DNA from: Sphaerisporangium rufum
Lineage (GTDB): Bacteria; Actinomycetota; Actinomycetes; Streptosporangiales; Streptosporangiaceae
NCBI RefSeq assembly: GCF_016863395.1
Contig: NZ_BOOU01000013.1
Coordinates: 124,001-188,000, forward strand
Reading direction: 5' to 3'
Length of the DNA stretch: 64,000 nt
The translations under genes were made by a program, and so were the position numbers. Positions 24,088 to 32,463 of this stretch are shown piece after piece (the stretch's first letter is position 1; each line of letters begins with the position of its first letter). Under the pieces are notes generated by a model. The model had not been told where the DNA came from, did no database searches, and saw only the letters and a list, made by a program, of their open reading frames with translations.

Positions 24088-25026
24088 TCAGTCGAAGATG
24101 TCGTCGGCCGACTCGACCGTGACCGCCCGACGGATCCAGGTCTCCAGCAGGGCCAGGTCGGTGCAGCCGTCGATGCGCCCGCGCGTCTCCGGGGAGATCT
24201 CCAGCCCGCGGGTGTCGAGCACCGCCAGGATCGCCGCGGCCTCCCCCCGAGCACGCCCCTGCTCCAAGCCCTGCTTGAGGCCCTGCTTGAGGCCCTGCTT
24301 GAGGCCCTGTTCGAGGCCCTGTTCGAGGCCCTGCTCCACCCAGTGGGACAGGTAGTGCCGGGCGATGCTCTCGTATTCCTGGCCTGTCGCGGTCAAGATC
24401 TCCTCCAGGTGCTTGCGCGCTACCGTCGGTAGCACGGCGAACACGTAATTCAAATATAGCTTGGCGCGATCCTCGTCAAGGGTGTCCAGCCCGGCCAGCA
24501 ACGCCTCCAGGGCGGGGCCGGCCTCGGCGTGCTCGGCGTGCGCGGTGGCCGAGAGCACCGCCAGTTCGGGGCAGGCGCGTGCACGAGTCGGATCCGTGAT
24601 CAGCGGGATCGAGCCGGGATGCACGGCCAGCGGGGTCACGACCCCGCGCGGCCCGAGGTGGATGGCCTGCTCGCACCAGCGGGCGAGCGCCGGATCCGGG
24701 CAGATGACCATGAGTGCGGCCGGGCACTCCCATCGGGCTCGAATCGCCGCGAGGTAGACGGGCCAGGTGAACCGTTTGCGTGCGTCGTGCCGGTTCTGAA
24801 CTTCCACGATCAGTGCCAGCTGGGGGTCACCCGCCGCGTCGCGGAGCACCACTGTCGAGTCGGCGCGATACTCCACCGGGATCGGCTGCGTGCAGTCCGC
24901 TGCTTCCACGGTCGCGGAGCTGAACGAGGGGAGCTCGATGTCGGTCGCCTGGCGTAACAGCTCCACCGCGGTCATCGGACGGTTGTGGATGAGCTGGATC
25001 GGCATCTCGTGAGTGAGTCCGGGCAC
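24088..25026 (-). CDS. Rpn/PD-(D/E)XK nuclease-like protein with variable C-terminal repeat
   Basis: 312 residues. An N-terminal restriction-endonuclease-like domain (about 35-150) shows VEYRADSTVVLRDAAGDP followed by LALIVEVQNRHDARKRFTW; the E-x-Q on a beta strand after an Asp strand fits PD-(D/E)XK proteins of the Rpn/YhgA transposase-like group. A helical part leads to a (EQGL/KQGL)n repeat (about residues 229-256) and a C-terminal helical tail. GTG 25026 is used; ATG 25005 is an alternative. Many actinomycete genomes carry several such paralogues. Homologues promote recombination or cleave DNA, but this copy's activity is unknown. Confidence 0.7.
   Translation of the reverse strand: MPGLTHEMPIQLIHNRPMTAVELLRQATDIELPSFSSATVEAADCTQPIPVEYRADSTVVLRDAAGDPQLALIVEVQNRHDARKRFTWPVYLAAIRARWECPAALMVICPDPALARWCEQAIHLGPRGVVTPLAVHPGSIPLITDPTRARACPELAVLSATAHAEHAEAGPALEALLAGLDTLDEDRAKLYLNYVFAVLPTVARKHLEEILTATGQEYESIARHYLSHWVEQGLEQGLEQGLKQGLKQGLKQGLEQGRARGEAAAILAVLDTRGLEISPETRGRIDGCTDLALLETWIRRAVTVESADDIFD
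24257..24340 (-). repeat. Seven-unit 12-bp tandem repeat encoding (E/K)QGL
   Basis: Consecutive 12-bp units of the form CCCTGCTTGAGG run from 24257 to 24340; three are identical, two share CCCTGTTCGAGG, and the end units are diverged. On the minus strand they encode a Glu/Lys-Gln-Gly-Leu tetrapeptide repeat. Copy number is likely to vary between strains. Confidence 0.9.
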
Positions 25027-25163
25027 GACAAGTACATTACCAAGAGTAGGTGACTCTTTACTCTCGGTTGTCGATTCTCGTGCCCGGCTCTCGATCGATC
25101 CACGGCTCGATCAGACACGCGCGGCACGGTTGTTCGCGCGCCATCCGGGGAGAGGCGCACGCG

Positions 25164-25205
25164 AAAGGCCACCGGCGGTGCCCGGGGCGCCGGCCGATGG
25201 CCTCT
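25164..25205 (-). terminator. Probable terminator downstream of glnA
   Basis: The paired blocks are AGGCCA (25166-25171) with TGGCCT (25198-25203), and CCGGCG (25172-25177) with CGCCGG (25188-25193), with a 4-nt bulge. Read on the minus strand the stem is followed by TTTCGCG. It sits 60 bp past the glnA stop. The rest of 25027-25264 shows no recognisable feature. Confidence 0.65.
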
Positions 25206-25264
25206 CTGGTGGGACGGGTGCGTCGCCGGGCCCACCACCCGGAGGGCGGCGGATCAGGCAGGGG

Positions 25265-26689
25265 TCACACGTCGTAGTAGAGCTCGAACTCGTGAGGGTG
25301 CGGGCGCAGCCGGATCGGGTCGATCTCCTGGGTGCGCTTGTAGGCGATCCAGGTCTCGATCAGGTCCGGGGTGAACACGCCGCCCTCGAGCAGGAACTCG
25401 TGGTCGGCCTCCAGGGCGGTGAGCACCTCGGCGAGCGTGCCGGGCACCTGCGGCACCTGGCCGGCCTCCTCCGGCGGCAGCTCGTAGAGGTCCTTGTCCA
25501 CCGGCTGCGGCGGCTCGATCTTGTTGCGGATGCCGTCCAGGCCGGCCATCAGCTGCGCGGCGAACGCGAAGTACGGGTTGCAGGACGGGTCGGGCACCCG
25601 GAACTCGATGCGCTTGGCCTTCGGGTTGGACCCGGTGATCGGGATCCGGATGCAGGCCGAGCGGTTGCGCTGGGAGTAGACCAGGTTCACCGGGGCCTCG
25701 TAGCCCGGCACCAGGCGGTGGTAGGAGTTCACCGTCGGGTTGGTGAACGCCAGCAGGGCCGGCGCGTGCTTGAGCAGGCCGCCGATGTAGTGCCGCGCCA
25801 TGTCCGACAGCCCGGCGTAGCCGACCTCGTCGTAGAACAGCGGCTCGCCGTCCTTCCACAGCGACTGGTGGCAGTGCATGCCCGAGCCGTTGTCACCGAA
25901 GATCGGCTTGGGCATGAAGGTGACCGTGTGGCCGTACTCCAGCGCGGTGTTCTTGATGATGTACTTGTACAGCATCAGGTTGTCGGCGGTCTTGAGCAGC
26001 GTGCCGAACTTGAAGTCGATCTCGGCCTGGCCGGCGGTGCCGACCTCGTGGTGCTGCATCTCGGTGTCGATGCCGGCCTCGATCAGGCGGCGCACCATCT
26101 CCGACCGCAGGTCGGTGAAGTGGTCCATCGGCGGCACCGGGAAGTAGCCGCCCTTGTAGCGCGGCTTGTAGCCCAGGTTGCCGCCGTCCTGGGCCTTGCC
26201 GGTGTTCCAGGCGCCCTCGATCGAGTCGATGTGGTAGTAGCTCTCGCTGGCGCTGCTGGAGAACCGCACGTCGTCGAAGATGTAGAACTCGGCCTCCGGG
26301 CCGAAGTAGCACGTGTCGGCGATGCCGGTGCCCTTGAGGTACTCCTCGGCCTTGCGGGCCACGTTGCGCGGGTCGCGGCTGTACGCCTCGCCGGTCAGCG
26401 GGTCGTGGACGAAGAAGTTGATGTTGAGGGTCTTGTGCTGCCGGAACGGGTCCAGCACGGCGGTCGACGGATCGGGCAACAGCAGCATGTCCGACTCGTG
26501 GATCGCCTGGAACCCCCGGATCGACGAGCCGTCGAACATCAGGCCGTCGGAGAAGACACCGGCGCCGAAGTTCTCCACCGGGAAGGTGAAGTGGTGCGTC
26601 GTGCCCGGCAGGTCGGTGAACCTGACATCGACGAACTGCACTCCCTCGTCCCTGATGTACTTCAGGACGTCGTCGGCGGAGCTGAACAT
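25265..26689 (-). CDS. glnA: Glutamine synthetase type I (GSI-beta, adenylylatable)
   Basis: 474 residues, matching actinobacterial GlnA1. ATG 26689 is chosen for GGGAGG just upstream. Signature regions: [42 protein letters not shown], the ATP-binding [19 protein letters not shown], and the adenylylation loop [10 protein letters not shown] whose Tyr (about residue 399) is the GlnE target. It makes glutamine from glutamate, ammonia and ATP as a cytoplasmic dodecamer. Expression is probably controlled by GlnR through four boxes upstream, and activity by GlnE encoded nearby. Confidence 0.97.
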   Translation of the reverse strand: MFSSADDVLKYIRDEGVQFVDVRFTDLPGTTHHFTFPVENFGAGVFSDGLMFDGSSIRGFQAIHESDMLLLPDPSTAVLDPFRQHKTLNINFFVHDPLTGEAYSRDPRNVARKAEEYLKGTGIADTCYFGPEAEFYIFDDVRFSSSASESYYHIDSIEGAWNTGKAQDGGNLGYKPRYKGGYFPVPPMDHFTDLRSEMVRRLIEAGIDTEMQHHEVGTAGQAEIDFKFGTLLKTADNLMLYKYIIKNTALEYGHTVTFMPKPIFGDNGSGMHCHQSLWKDGEPLFYDEVGYAGLSDMARHYIGGLLKHAPALLAFTNPTVNSYHRLVPGYEAPVNLVYSQRNRSACIRIPITGSNPKAKRIEFRVPDPSCNPYFAFAAQLMAGLDGIRNKIEPPQPVDKDLYELPPEEAGQVPQVPGTLAEVLTALEADHEFLLEGGVFTPDLIETWIAYKRTQEIDPIRLRPHPHEFELYYDV

Positions 26690-26737
26690 CCAACCTCCCA
26701 AGGGCACGAATTTGCAGATTGACCGTAGGCCTGTGCC

Positions 26738-26775
26738 GTTTCTGCCCCATGTCCCGTTTGTTTCACGGATGTTAA
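26738..26775 (-). promoter_or_regulatory. GlnR operator of glnA (four phased boxes)
   Basis: Read on the minus strand the boxes are TTAAC-n6-GAAAC-n6-GACAT-n6-GAAAC, exactly the 11-bp-phased a/b-box arrangement of actinobacterial GlnR sites (consensus GTNAC-n6-GAAAC). The glnA ATG lies about 50 bp further downstream, with a TACGGT -10-like hexamer between. GlnR is the global nitrogen regulator of this phylum. Confidence 0.85.
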
Positions 26776-26832
26776 TGGGGGGAGGGTGAGCCCGGTCGAG
26801 GGCCGAGTGGACCTCCCGATATGTTACCCGCT

Positions 26833-27294
26833 ATGAGCAAGCAGCCCCGATGGACGCAGACGTGGCTCGGCGGGCCCCGGGCCGCCGCCGGTGTCGATCT
26901 CGGCTATCCGGGGCAGCGGCTCGGCCTCCCCGAGACCGGCCCCGGCTCGGTGGGCCGGTTCGGCCGCCGGATCGGCGCGCTGCTGGTCGACTGGCTGCTG
27001 TGCACCTGGGCCATCGCCCGCGGCCTGCTGGGCGCCGATCCCCGCACCGCCTCCTGGGTCGGCATGGGGGTGTTCGCCGTCGAGTACATCGTGCTCGTCG
27101 GAACCATCGGCTCCACCCTGGGCATGATGGTGTTCGGCATCCGGGTGGCCGGCGTGTCCGGCGGCCGCCCGCCGCTGGTCTCGGTGGTGATCCGTACCCT
27201 GCTGCTCTGCCTGGCGGTGCCGGCGCTGATCTACGACCGCGACCAGCGGGGCCTGCACGATCGCGCCGCCCGCACCATCGTGCTGCGCCGCTGA
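26833..27294 (+). CDS. RDD family membrane protein
   Basis: 153 residues starting MSKQPRWTQTWLGGPRAAAG (an in-frame ATG at 26821 is an alternative). An RDD domain spans about 40-150: FGRRIGALLVDWLLCTW, a second helix VGMGVFAVEYIVLVGTIGST, a third VVIRTLLLCLAVPALI and the closing YDRDQRGLHDRAARTIVL. Function of RDD proteins is mostly unknown (transport or export suggested). A divergent RDD gene next to glnA is a conserved actinomycete arrangement; both share the 143-bp region holding the GlnR site, so GlnR might affect both. Confidence 0.85.
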   Translation: MSKQPRWTQTWLGGPRAAAGVDLGYPGQRLGLPETGPGSVGRFGRRIGALLVDWLLCTWAIARGLLGADPRTASWVGMGVFAVEYIVLVGTIGSTLGMMVFGIRVAGVSGGRPPLVSVVIRTLLLCLAVPALIYDRDQRGLHDRAARTIVLRR

Positions 27295-27303
27295 GCCGGC
27301 CGG

Positions 27304-28104
27304 TCAGGCCCGCGCGCAGGAGAAGATGGCGGTGCCGGGCAGGTGGCGGCCGCGCAGCGGGCTCCACCCGCCCCACGCCCGGTCGTGCCCGGCCGGCCAC
27401 TCCGGCTCGGCCAGCCCGGTCACCGCTAGCCCGGCGGCGACGATGGCGCCCACCCAGTCGCCCATCGTGCGGTGATGTTCCACGTACGCCGGCTCGCCGT
27501 CCTGGTCCACCTCGACGTAGGGAGACCGGTCGAAGTAGGACCGGTCGGCGGTCAGCCCGCGCGGGCCCGGATCGTCGGGGAACGCCCAGCGCACCGGGTG
27601 GCTGACCGAGAACACCAGCCGCCCGCCGGGCCGCAGCACCCGGCGCACCTCGGCCAGCACGGCGCGCGCGTCGGCGACGAAAGGCAGCGCGCCGAACGCC
27701 GAGCAGGCCAGGTCGAAGCTCTGATCCGCGAACGGGATGCGCCCGGCGTCGGCCTGGACCACCGGCAGCCGCAGGGCGGTGTGCTCGTCGATCCGCCGCG
27801 AGTGCCGCAGCTGCCGCAACGACAGGTCGAACGCCGCCACCTCGGCGCCCTGGGCGACCAGCCAGCGGCCGCACTGGCCGGCCCCGCAGCCGATCTCCAG
27901 CACCCGCCGGTCGCGCACCTCGCCGAGCAGCCGGGCGTCGGCCTCGTCCAGGCCCTCCGGGCACCACACGAACCGCGCGTCGCCCAGGAAGTCGCCGTGC
28001 TCGGCCTGGTAGTCGTCGGCGGCGGCGTCCCACCAGCGGCGGTTCGCCCGCGCCGAGGAGCCGGCGGTGACCCGCCGCCGGGCGACACCGGAGGCGCCGG
28101 CCAT
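27304..28104 (-). CDS. Class I SAM-dependent methyltransferase
   Basis: 266 residues. ATG 28104 overlaps the stop of the DUF4191 gene (TGATG), which fixes the start. The Rossmann core shows motif I VLEIGCGAGQCGRWL (about residues 70-84), then AAFDLS, the motif II acidic strand VVQADAGRIPFAD, and LRPGGRLVFSVSHPVRW typical of UbiE/Methyltransf_11 enzymes. The substrate is not evident. It is translationally coupled to a membrane protein of the lipoate neighbourhood and converges with the RDD gene only 9 bp away. Confidence 0.85.
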   Translation of the reverse strand: MAGASGVARRRVTAGSSARANRRWWDAAADDYQAEHGDFLGDARFVWCPEGLDEADARLLGEVRDRRVLEIGCGAGQCGRWLVAQGAEVAAFDLSLRQLRHSRRIDEHTALRLPVVQADAGRIPFADQSFDLACSAFGALPFVADARAVLAEVRRVLRPGGRLVFSVSHPVRWAFPDDPGPRGLTADRSYFDRSPYVEVDQDGEPAYVEHHRTMGDWVGAIVAAGLAVTGLAEPEWPAGHDRAWGGWSPLRGRHLPGTAIFSCARA

Positions 28105-28784
28105 CACCTGATCTTGCCGCGGGGCATGCGCGCCCCCCGCGGCATCGGGCCCTTCGGCATCGGCAGCGTCTGCGGCAGGGCGCGGAGCCGGTAGTTGACC
28201 TCCGAGACCGCCGTCTTCTTCAGATTGCGCGGCAGCTTCATCAGGTGGCGCTGCAGTTTGGCCAGCGGCACCTGTCCCTCGCCGTCGCCGCACTGCACGT
28301 CGTACACCGGTACGTCGATCGCCACCCGCTGCACGCGCTTCTTCTCCGCCACCAGCATCCGCTGCACCCGGGCGCCCGGGCCCTCCGACACCAGCACGAT
28401 GCCCGGGTAGCCCACCGCCCGGTGCACCACGTCCTGGTCGCGGGTGACCGCCACGTGCGGGGTCACCTGCCAGTTGCCGCGCATGCTCTGCAGGATGGCC
28501 GCCGCCGCGCCGGGCTGCCCGGCCAGCAGGGAGTACTGCGCGCGCTGCGCCAGCTGGCCGAACACGACCATGCCGACGGTGAGGGAGACCATCACCCCGA
28601 GGATGATCAACTGCCAGACGAGGCCGGTCACCAGCCCGAGCACGACGAACACCGCCAGCGTGGCCACGGCCGACGCGACGACGATCGGCATCCCCTTGGG
28701 GTTGGCCTTCTGGATGATCTGAGCGATCATGCGGAGCTGCTTGACGCGCCCCGGGCGCTCTGGGTCTGCGGGCTTGTTCGCCAT
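28104..28784 (-). CDS. DUF4191 family membrane protein
   Basis: 226 residues from ATG 28784 (MANKPADPERPGRVKQLRMI). It has a basic N-terminus, two membrane helices (MPIVVASAVATLAVFVVLGL and WQLIILGVMVSLTVGMVVFG, about residues 37-85) and a cytosolic domain with VGYPGIVLVSEGP and QRVAIDVPVYDVQCGDGEGQ. Usual length and layout for DUF4191, which actinobacteria conserve next to lipA. Function unknown; a link to lipoylation is suggested only by synteny. A TATCCT box 6 nt before the ATG would give a leaderless transcript. Confidence 0.85.
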   Translation of the reverse strand: MANKPADPERPGRVKQLRMIAQIIQKANPKGMPIVVASAVATLAVFVVLGLVTGLVWQLIILGVMVSLTVGMVVFGQLAQRAQYSLLAGQPGAAAAILQSMRGNWQVTPHVAVTRDQDVVHRAVGYPGIVLVSEGPGARVQRMLVAEKKRVQRVAIDVPVYDVQCGDGEGQVPLAKLQRHLMKLPRNLKKTAVSEVNYRLRALPQTLPMPKGPMPRGARMPRGKIR

Positions 28785-28839
28785 GGTTAAAGGATACAAA
28801 TCCCTAGCGCGAGTGAGGAAAACGTGACCTGATGGGGGA

Positions 28840-28860
28840 CCGGACCGTGACCCGGTCCGG
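28840..28860 (-). terminator. Hairpin terminator after lipA
   Basis: CCGGACCG (28840-28847) pairs perfectly with CGGTCCGG (28853-28860) around a 5-nt loop, 9 bp beyond the lipA stop and before the DUF4191 promoter region. No strong T-run follows. Confidence 0.65.
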
Positions 28861-28869
28861 CCGGCGCGG

Positions 28870-29799
28870 TCAGGTGGTCTGCCGGGCCTCGACGGCCTGC
28901 CGGTAGAGCCGGCCGGCGCGGTAGGACGAGCGCACCAGCGGCCCGGACATGACCCCGGCGAAACCGATCTCCTCGGCCTCCCGCTGCAGCTCGCCGAACT
29001 CCTCCGGCTTGACCCAGCGGTCCACCGGGTGGTGGCGCGGCGTCGGGCGCAGGTACTGGGTGATGGTGAGCAGGTCGCAGCCCGCCTCGCGCAGGTCGCG
29101 CATCGCCTGGACGATCTCCTCGCGCTCCTCGCCCATTCCGAGGATGAGGTTGGACTTGGTGACCAGCCCGGCCTCGCGGGCCATCGAGATCACCCGCAGC
29201 GAGCGGTCGTACCGGAACGCCGGGCGGATGCGCTTGAAGATGCGCGGCACGGTCTCGATGTTGTGCGCGAACACCTCCGGCCGGCTGGAGAAGACCTCGG
29301 CCAGCTGGTCGGGGCGCCCGTTGAAGTCGGGGACCAGCAGCTCGACCCCGCAGCCGGGCACCTCCTGGTGGATGCGCCGCGCGGTCTCGGCGTACAGCCA
29401 GGCGCCGCCGTCGGGCAGGTCGTCGCGGGCGACGCCGGTGACGGTGGCGTACCGCAGCCCCATCTGCACCACCGACTCGGCCACCCGGCGCGGCTCGTCC
29501 CGGTCGTACTCGGCCGGCCTGCCGGTGTCGATCTGGCAGAAGTCACAACGCCGCGTGCACTGGTCGCCGCCGATGAGGAAGGTCGCCTCCCGGTCCTCCC
29601 AGCACTCGGAGATGTTGGGACAGCCGGCCTCCTGGCAGACCGTGTGCAGGCCTTGGTCCTTCACCAGGGATTTGATCTCGGTGAAGTTCGGCCCGTTCCG
29701 CAGCCGGGTCTTGATCCACGGAGGCTTGCGCTCGATGGGGGTCTGGCTGTTGCGCACCTCCAGGCGGAGGAGCTTTCGGCCTTCAGGAGCAACGGTCAC
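28870..29799 (-). CDS. lipA: Lipoyl synthase (radical SAM)
   Basis: 309 residues, GTG start. Auxiliary-cluster cysteines are in [12 protein letters not shown] (about residues 55-66), the radical-SAM CxxxCxxC in CTRRCDFC (about 81-88) and the C-terminal RSSYRAG serine ligand is present. It inserts two sulfurs into protein-bound octanoyl groups, sacrificing one [4Fe-4S] cluster, to form lipoyl cofactors. It lies 63 bp after lipB and near sucB and lpdA, whose complex needs the cofactor. Cluster supply could come from the erpA/NifS/TusA genes elsewhere in the window. Confidence 0.97.
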   Translation of the reverse strand: MTVAPEGRKLLRLEVRNSQTPIERKPPWIKTRLRNGPNFTEIKSLVKDQGLHTVCQEAGCPNISECWEDREATFLIGGDQCTRRCDFCQIDTGRPAEYDRDEPRRVAESVVQMGLRYATVTGVARDDLPDGGAWLYAETARRIHQEVPGCGVELLVPDFNGRPDQLAEVFSSRPEVFAHNIETVPRIFKRIRPAFRYDRSLRVISMAREAGLVTKSNLILGMGEEREEIVQAMRDLREAGCDLLTITQYLRPTPRHHPVDRWVKPEEFGELQREAEEIGFAGVMSGPLVRSSYRAGRLYRQAVEARQTT

Positions 29800-29862
29800 G
29801 CGTTCCAGCTTACGTCGCCGCCGCGGCCGGACCGGACACCGGCCCGGCGGTGGTGGCGCGGC

Positions 29863-30597
29863 TCACAGCCGGCCGGAGAGCAGGTCCTCCTCCTGCACCT
29901 CCAGCGGCTGCGCGCCGAGCGCCTCGGCCAGGCGCTTCTCGGCGAACGGCAGCACCTCGTCGACGGTGATGCGCCGCCCGGTCTCGGCCGACAGCGAGGT
30001 CACGCCGGCGTCGCGGATGCCGCACGGGACGATGCGGTTGAACCAGCTCGGGTCGTTGGCGCAGTTGAGGGCGTACCCGTGCATCGTCACGCCCCGGGCG
30101 ACCCGGATGCCGATCGCGCCGAGCATGCGGTCCGGCAGGCCGCTGGCCGCGTCGCCGCGCGCCCACACCCCGCTGTGCCCGGCCACCCGGCCGGCCGGCA
30201 CCCCGAAGTCGGCGCACACCTGGATCAGGGCCTCCTCCAGCAGCCGGAGGTAGGCGATCACGTCGATCGTCTCGGTCAGCCGGACGATCGGGTAGCCGAC
30301 CAGCTGCCCGGGACCGTGCCAAGTGATCTTCCCGCCGCGGTCGACGTCGATGACCGGCGTGCCGTCCGCCGGCCGCTCCTCGGGGCGGGTGCGCCGGCCG
30401 GCGGTGTAGACCGGCGCGTGCTCCAGCAGCAGGCAGGTGTCGGGCAGGGCGCCCGCGACGCGCCGCGCGTGCACCTGGTGCTGCAGCTCCCACGCCTGCT
30501 CGTAGGGGACGTCGACGCCGAGCCGGACGAGGGCCAGCCCGCCGGCCCGGCCGCCCGTGGTCGTCTGCTGGTCAGCCTGGTCGGCGCGCTCGCTCAC
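29863..30597 (-). CDS. lipB: Octanoyltransferase LipB (catalytic Lys position occupied by Met)
   Basis: 244 residues, GTG start. LipB signature regions: [45 protein letters not shown], and [13 protein letters not shown] with the catalytic Cys (about residue 185). The step before, usually DRK(L/I)GAIGIR with the catalytic Lys, reads [10 protein letters not shown]: the codon is ATG at about 30123-30125 where AAG is expected. LipB transfers octanoate from acyl carrier protein to lipoyl domains. The rest of the protein is intact and well conserved, so the substitution is either a real change in the dyad or a sequence error. Confidence 0.93.
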   Translation of the reverse strand: MSERADQADQQTTTGGRAGGLALVRLGVDVPYEQAWELQHQVHARRVAGALPDTCLLLEHAPVYTAGRRTRPEERPADGTPVIDVDRGGKITWHGPGQLVGYPIVRLTETIDVIAYLRLLEEALIQVCADFGVPAGRVAGHSGVWARGDAASGLPDRMLGAIGIRVARGVTMHGYALNCANDPSWFNRIVPCGIRDAGVTSLSAETGRRITVDEVLPFAEKRLAEALGAQPLEVQEEDLLSGRL

Positions 30598-30618
30598 GGG
30601 GATCAGCCTAACGCCCGG

Positions 30619-31356
30619 TCACGCCGTCAGCAGGCGAGGTTCGACGCGGAATTCCTTCACGCCCGCGTCGCCGTCCCGCTCGATCCGGTAGGCGAACCCG
30701 CCGGGGTCGACCGAGACCGCCTGGATGAACTCGCCGCCCACGTAGTGCAGCGCGACCCCCTCGTCGGCGGCGTATCCGTCGGGCAGCTCGCCGGAGGCGA
30801 CCGACTCGTGCAGCAGCGTGCGGCGCTGCGGGTCGGAGTTGTAGTGGACGCCGCACGAGTAGGGCACCAGGGCGAGGCCCTCGGCCCACGGGCGCAGCGC
30901 CGGCCCGAAGGAGTCGGTGTTGCCGCCCACGTGCCAGCACAGCGCGCCCGCGCTCTGCCCGCTGAGCACCACACCGGCCCGCCACGCCTGCTCGAACGCC
31001 TCGGCCAGGCCGTGCAGCCGCCACAGCACCGCCAGGTTGGCCACGCTGCCGCCGCTGACGTAGATGACGTCCTGGGAGAGGATCCACTCGCGCGGGTCGG
31101 GGACGTTCGGCTGCGGGAACAGCGCCAGGTGGCTCACCTCGGCGTCGAAGGCCTGGAACGCGGCGTACATCTTCAGCAGCCACGGCTGGTCGTCGCCGAG
31201 CGCGGTGGCCAGCAGGCCGAGCCGCGGGCGGTCCTGCCCGGTCAGGTCCAGCGCGTATCGCAGCAGGCCGGACGGCTCCATGGTCCCCTGCCGGGCACCG
31301 GGGCGGAACGAACCGCCGCCGATCGCCAGGATGTGCGACTGGCCGAGCCTGTTCAT
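30619..31356 (-). CDS. Peptidase S51 (peptidase E/cyanophycinase-like) family protein
   Basis: 245 residues, ATG preceded by AGGAGAG. The nucleophile elbow GQSAGALCW (Ser about residue 118), preceded by YVSGGSVANL and followed by PYSCGVHYNSDP, matches dipeptidase E-like serine peptidases with a class-I-glutaminase fold. These enzymes hydrolyse Asp-X dipeptides or related compounds in the cytoplasm. The gene is in the same direction as lipB, 21 bp upstream of it, so co-transcription is likely without an obvious shared function. Confidence 0.85.
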   Translation of the reverse strand: MNRLGQSHILAIGGGSFRPGARQGTMEPSGLLRYALDLTGQDRPRLGLLATALGDDQPWLLKMYAAFQAFDAEVSHLALFPQPNVPDPREWILSQDVIYVSGGSVANLAVLWRLHGLAEAFEQAWRAGVVLSGQSAGALCWHVGGNTDSFGPALRPWAEGLALVPYSCGVHYNSDPQRRTLLHESVASGELPDGYAADEGVALHYVGGEFIQAVSVDPGGFAYRIERDGDAGVKEFRVEPRLLTA

Positions 31357-31444
31357 GATCTCTCTCCTGTGCGTCGTCGAGGTGAGGCATGCTCATGGAC
31401 CGGCGGATCGAGCCGCGGCTTACTCCCCGTTCGCCGGACGGCAC

Positions 31445-32368
31445 CTAGAGTATGGCGGCCAGTGCTTCCTCGACCCCGGGATGCCGGAACCGGTATCCGC
31501 TGTCCAGCAGGCGGCGCGGGAGCACCCGCTGGCCGATCAGGACGCCCTCGTCGGCCAGCCCGCCGAGCGCGGCCCGCAGCGCGAACGCCGGCACCGGCAC
31601 CGGCAGCGTCGGGCGGTGCAGCGCGCGGCCCAGGGCCTTGGTGAACTCGGCGTTGGTGACCGGCCCGGGGGCGGTGAGGTTCACCGGGCCCGACACCTCG
31701 GGCCGCCGCCGCAGGTGCGCGATCGCGCCGAGCCAGTCGTCCAGGGAGATCCACGAGGTGTACTGGCGGCCGGAGCCGAGCGGCGCGCCGAGGCCCGCCC
31801 GGAACACCGGCAGCATCTTTCCCAGGAAACCGCCCGCGGCGGTGAGCACGTGCCCGGTGCGCAGGTGCACCACCCGAACGCCCGCCCGCTCGGCGGGCGC
31901 GGTCTCCGCCTCCCAGGCGCGCACCAGGCCGGCGAGCCACTGGCCGGGCCGCCGGTCGCCGGCGCCGCCCGGCGACGTGACGTCGGCGGACTCGTCGACC
32001 TCGCGGTCGCCGGTGTCGCCGTAGACGCCCATCGCCGACCCCGACAGCAGCACCTGCGGCGGACGCTCCAGGGCGGCGATCGCGGTGGCGATGGTGCGCG
32101 TGCCCGACACCCGGCTGTCCACCAGCTCGCGGCGGTAGTCGTCGGTCCAGCGCCGGTCGGCGATGCCCGCGCCGGCCAGGTGCACCACCGCCTCGGCGCC
32201 GTCCAGCACGCCCGGGTCCACCACCCCGCCGGCCGGATCCCAGAAGGCCTCGTCCGCGGCCTCCGGGCGGCGGCGAACCAGCCGGACGACGGGGGTGCCC
32301 TCCTCGCGCAGCGCGCGGACCAGAGCCGACCCGATGAGCCCGGACGAGCCGGTGACGACGACTGTCAT
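31445..32368 (-). CDS. TIGR01777 (SDR39U1/YfcH-like) NAD(P)-dependent epimerase family protein
   Basis: 307 residues, typical length. N-terminal nucleotide motif VTGSSGLIGSALV, then AVVHLAGAGIADRRW, the catalytic-loop region LLSGSAMGVYG and the C-terminal DUF1731 part ending RHPGVEEALAAIL. Members are extended SDRs whose biochemical role is unsettled. Found near lipB in many actinomycetes; spacing of 88 and 95 bp to neighbours suggests its own or a weakly shared transcript. Confidence 0.9.
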   Translation of the reverse strand: MTVVVTGSSGLIGSALVRALREEGTPVVRLVRRRPEAADEAFWDPAGGVVDPGVLDGAEAVVHLAGAGIADRRWTDDYRRELVDSRVSGTRTIATAIAALERPPQVLLSGSAMGVYGDTGDREVDESADVTSPGGAGDRRPGQWLAGLVRAWEAETAPAERAGVRVVHLRTGHVLTAAGGFLGKMLPVFRAGLGAPLGSGRQYTSWISLDDWLGAIAHLRRRPEVSGPVNLTAPGPVTNAEFTKALGRALHRPTLPVPVPAFALRAALGGLADEGVLIGQRVLPRRLLDSGYRFRHPGVEEALAAIL

Positions 32369-32463
32369 GCCGTCACCCTATGCCGCCGGGCCGGCGGCGT
32401 CCGGCCGGGAAGCGGGCGGGGCGCCCCGGCGTGTCCGCCGGAGCGCCCCGTCAGCGTGGTGGC

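Noticed and set aside
24088-25026. Active transposase or mobile element
   Set aside because: No terminal inverted repeats, target duplications or DDE transposase; the protein is only nuclease-like.
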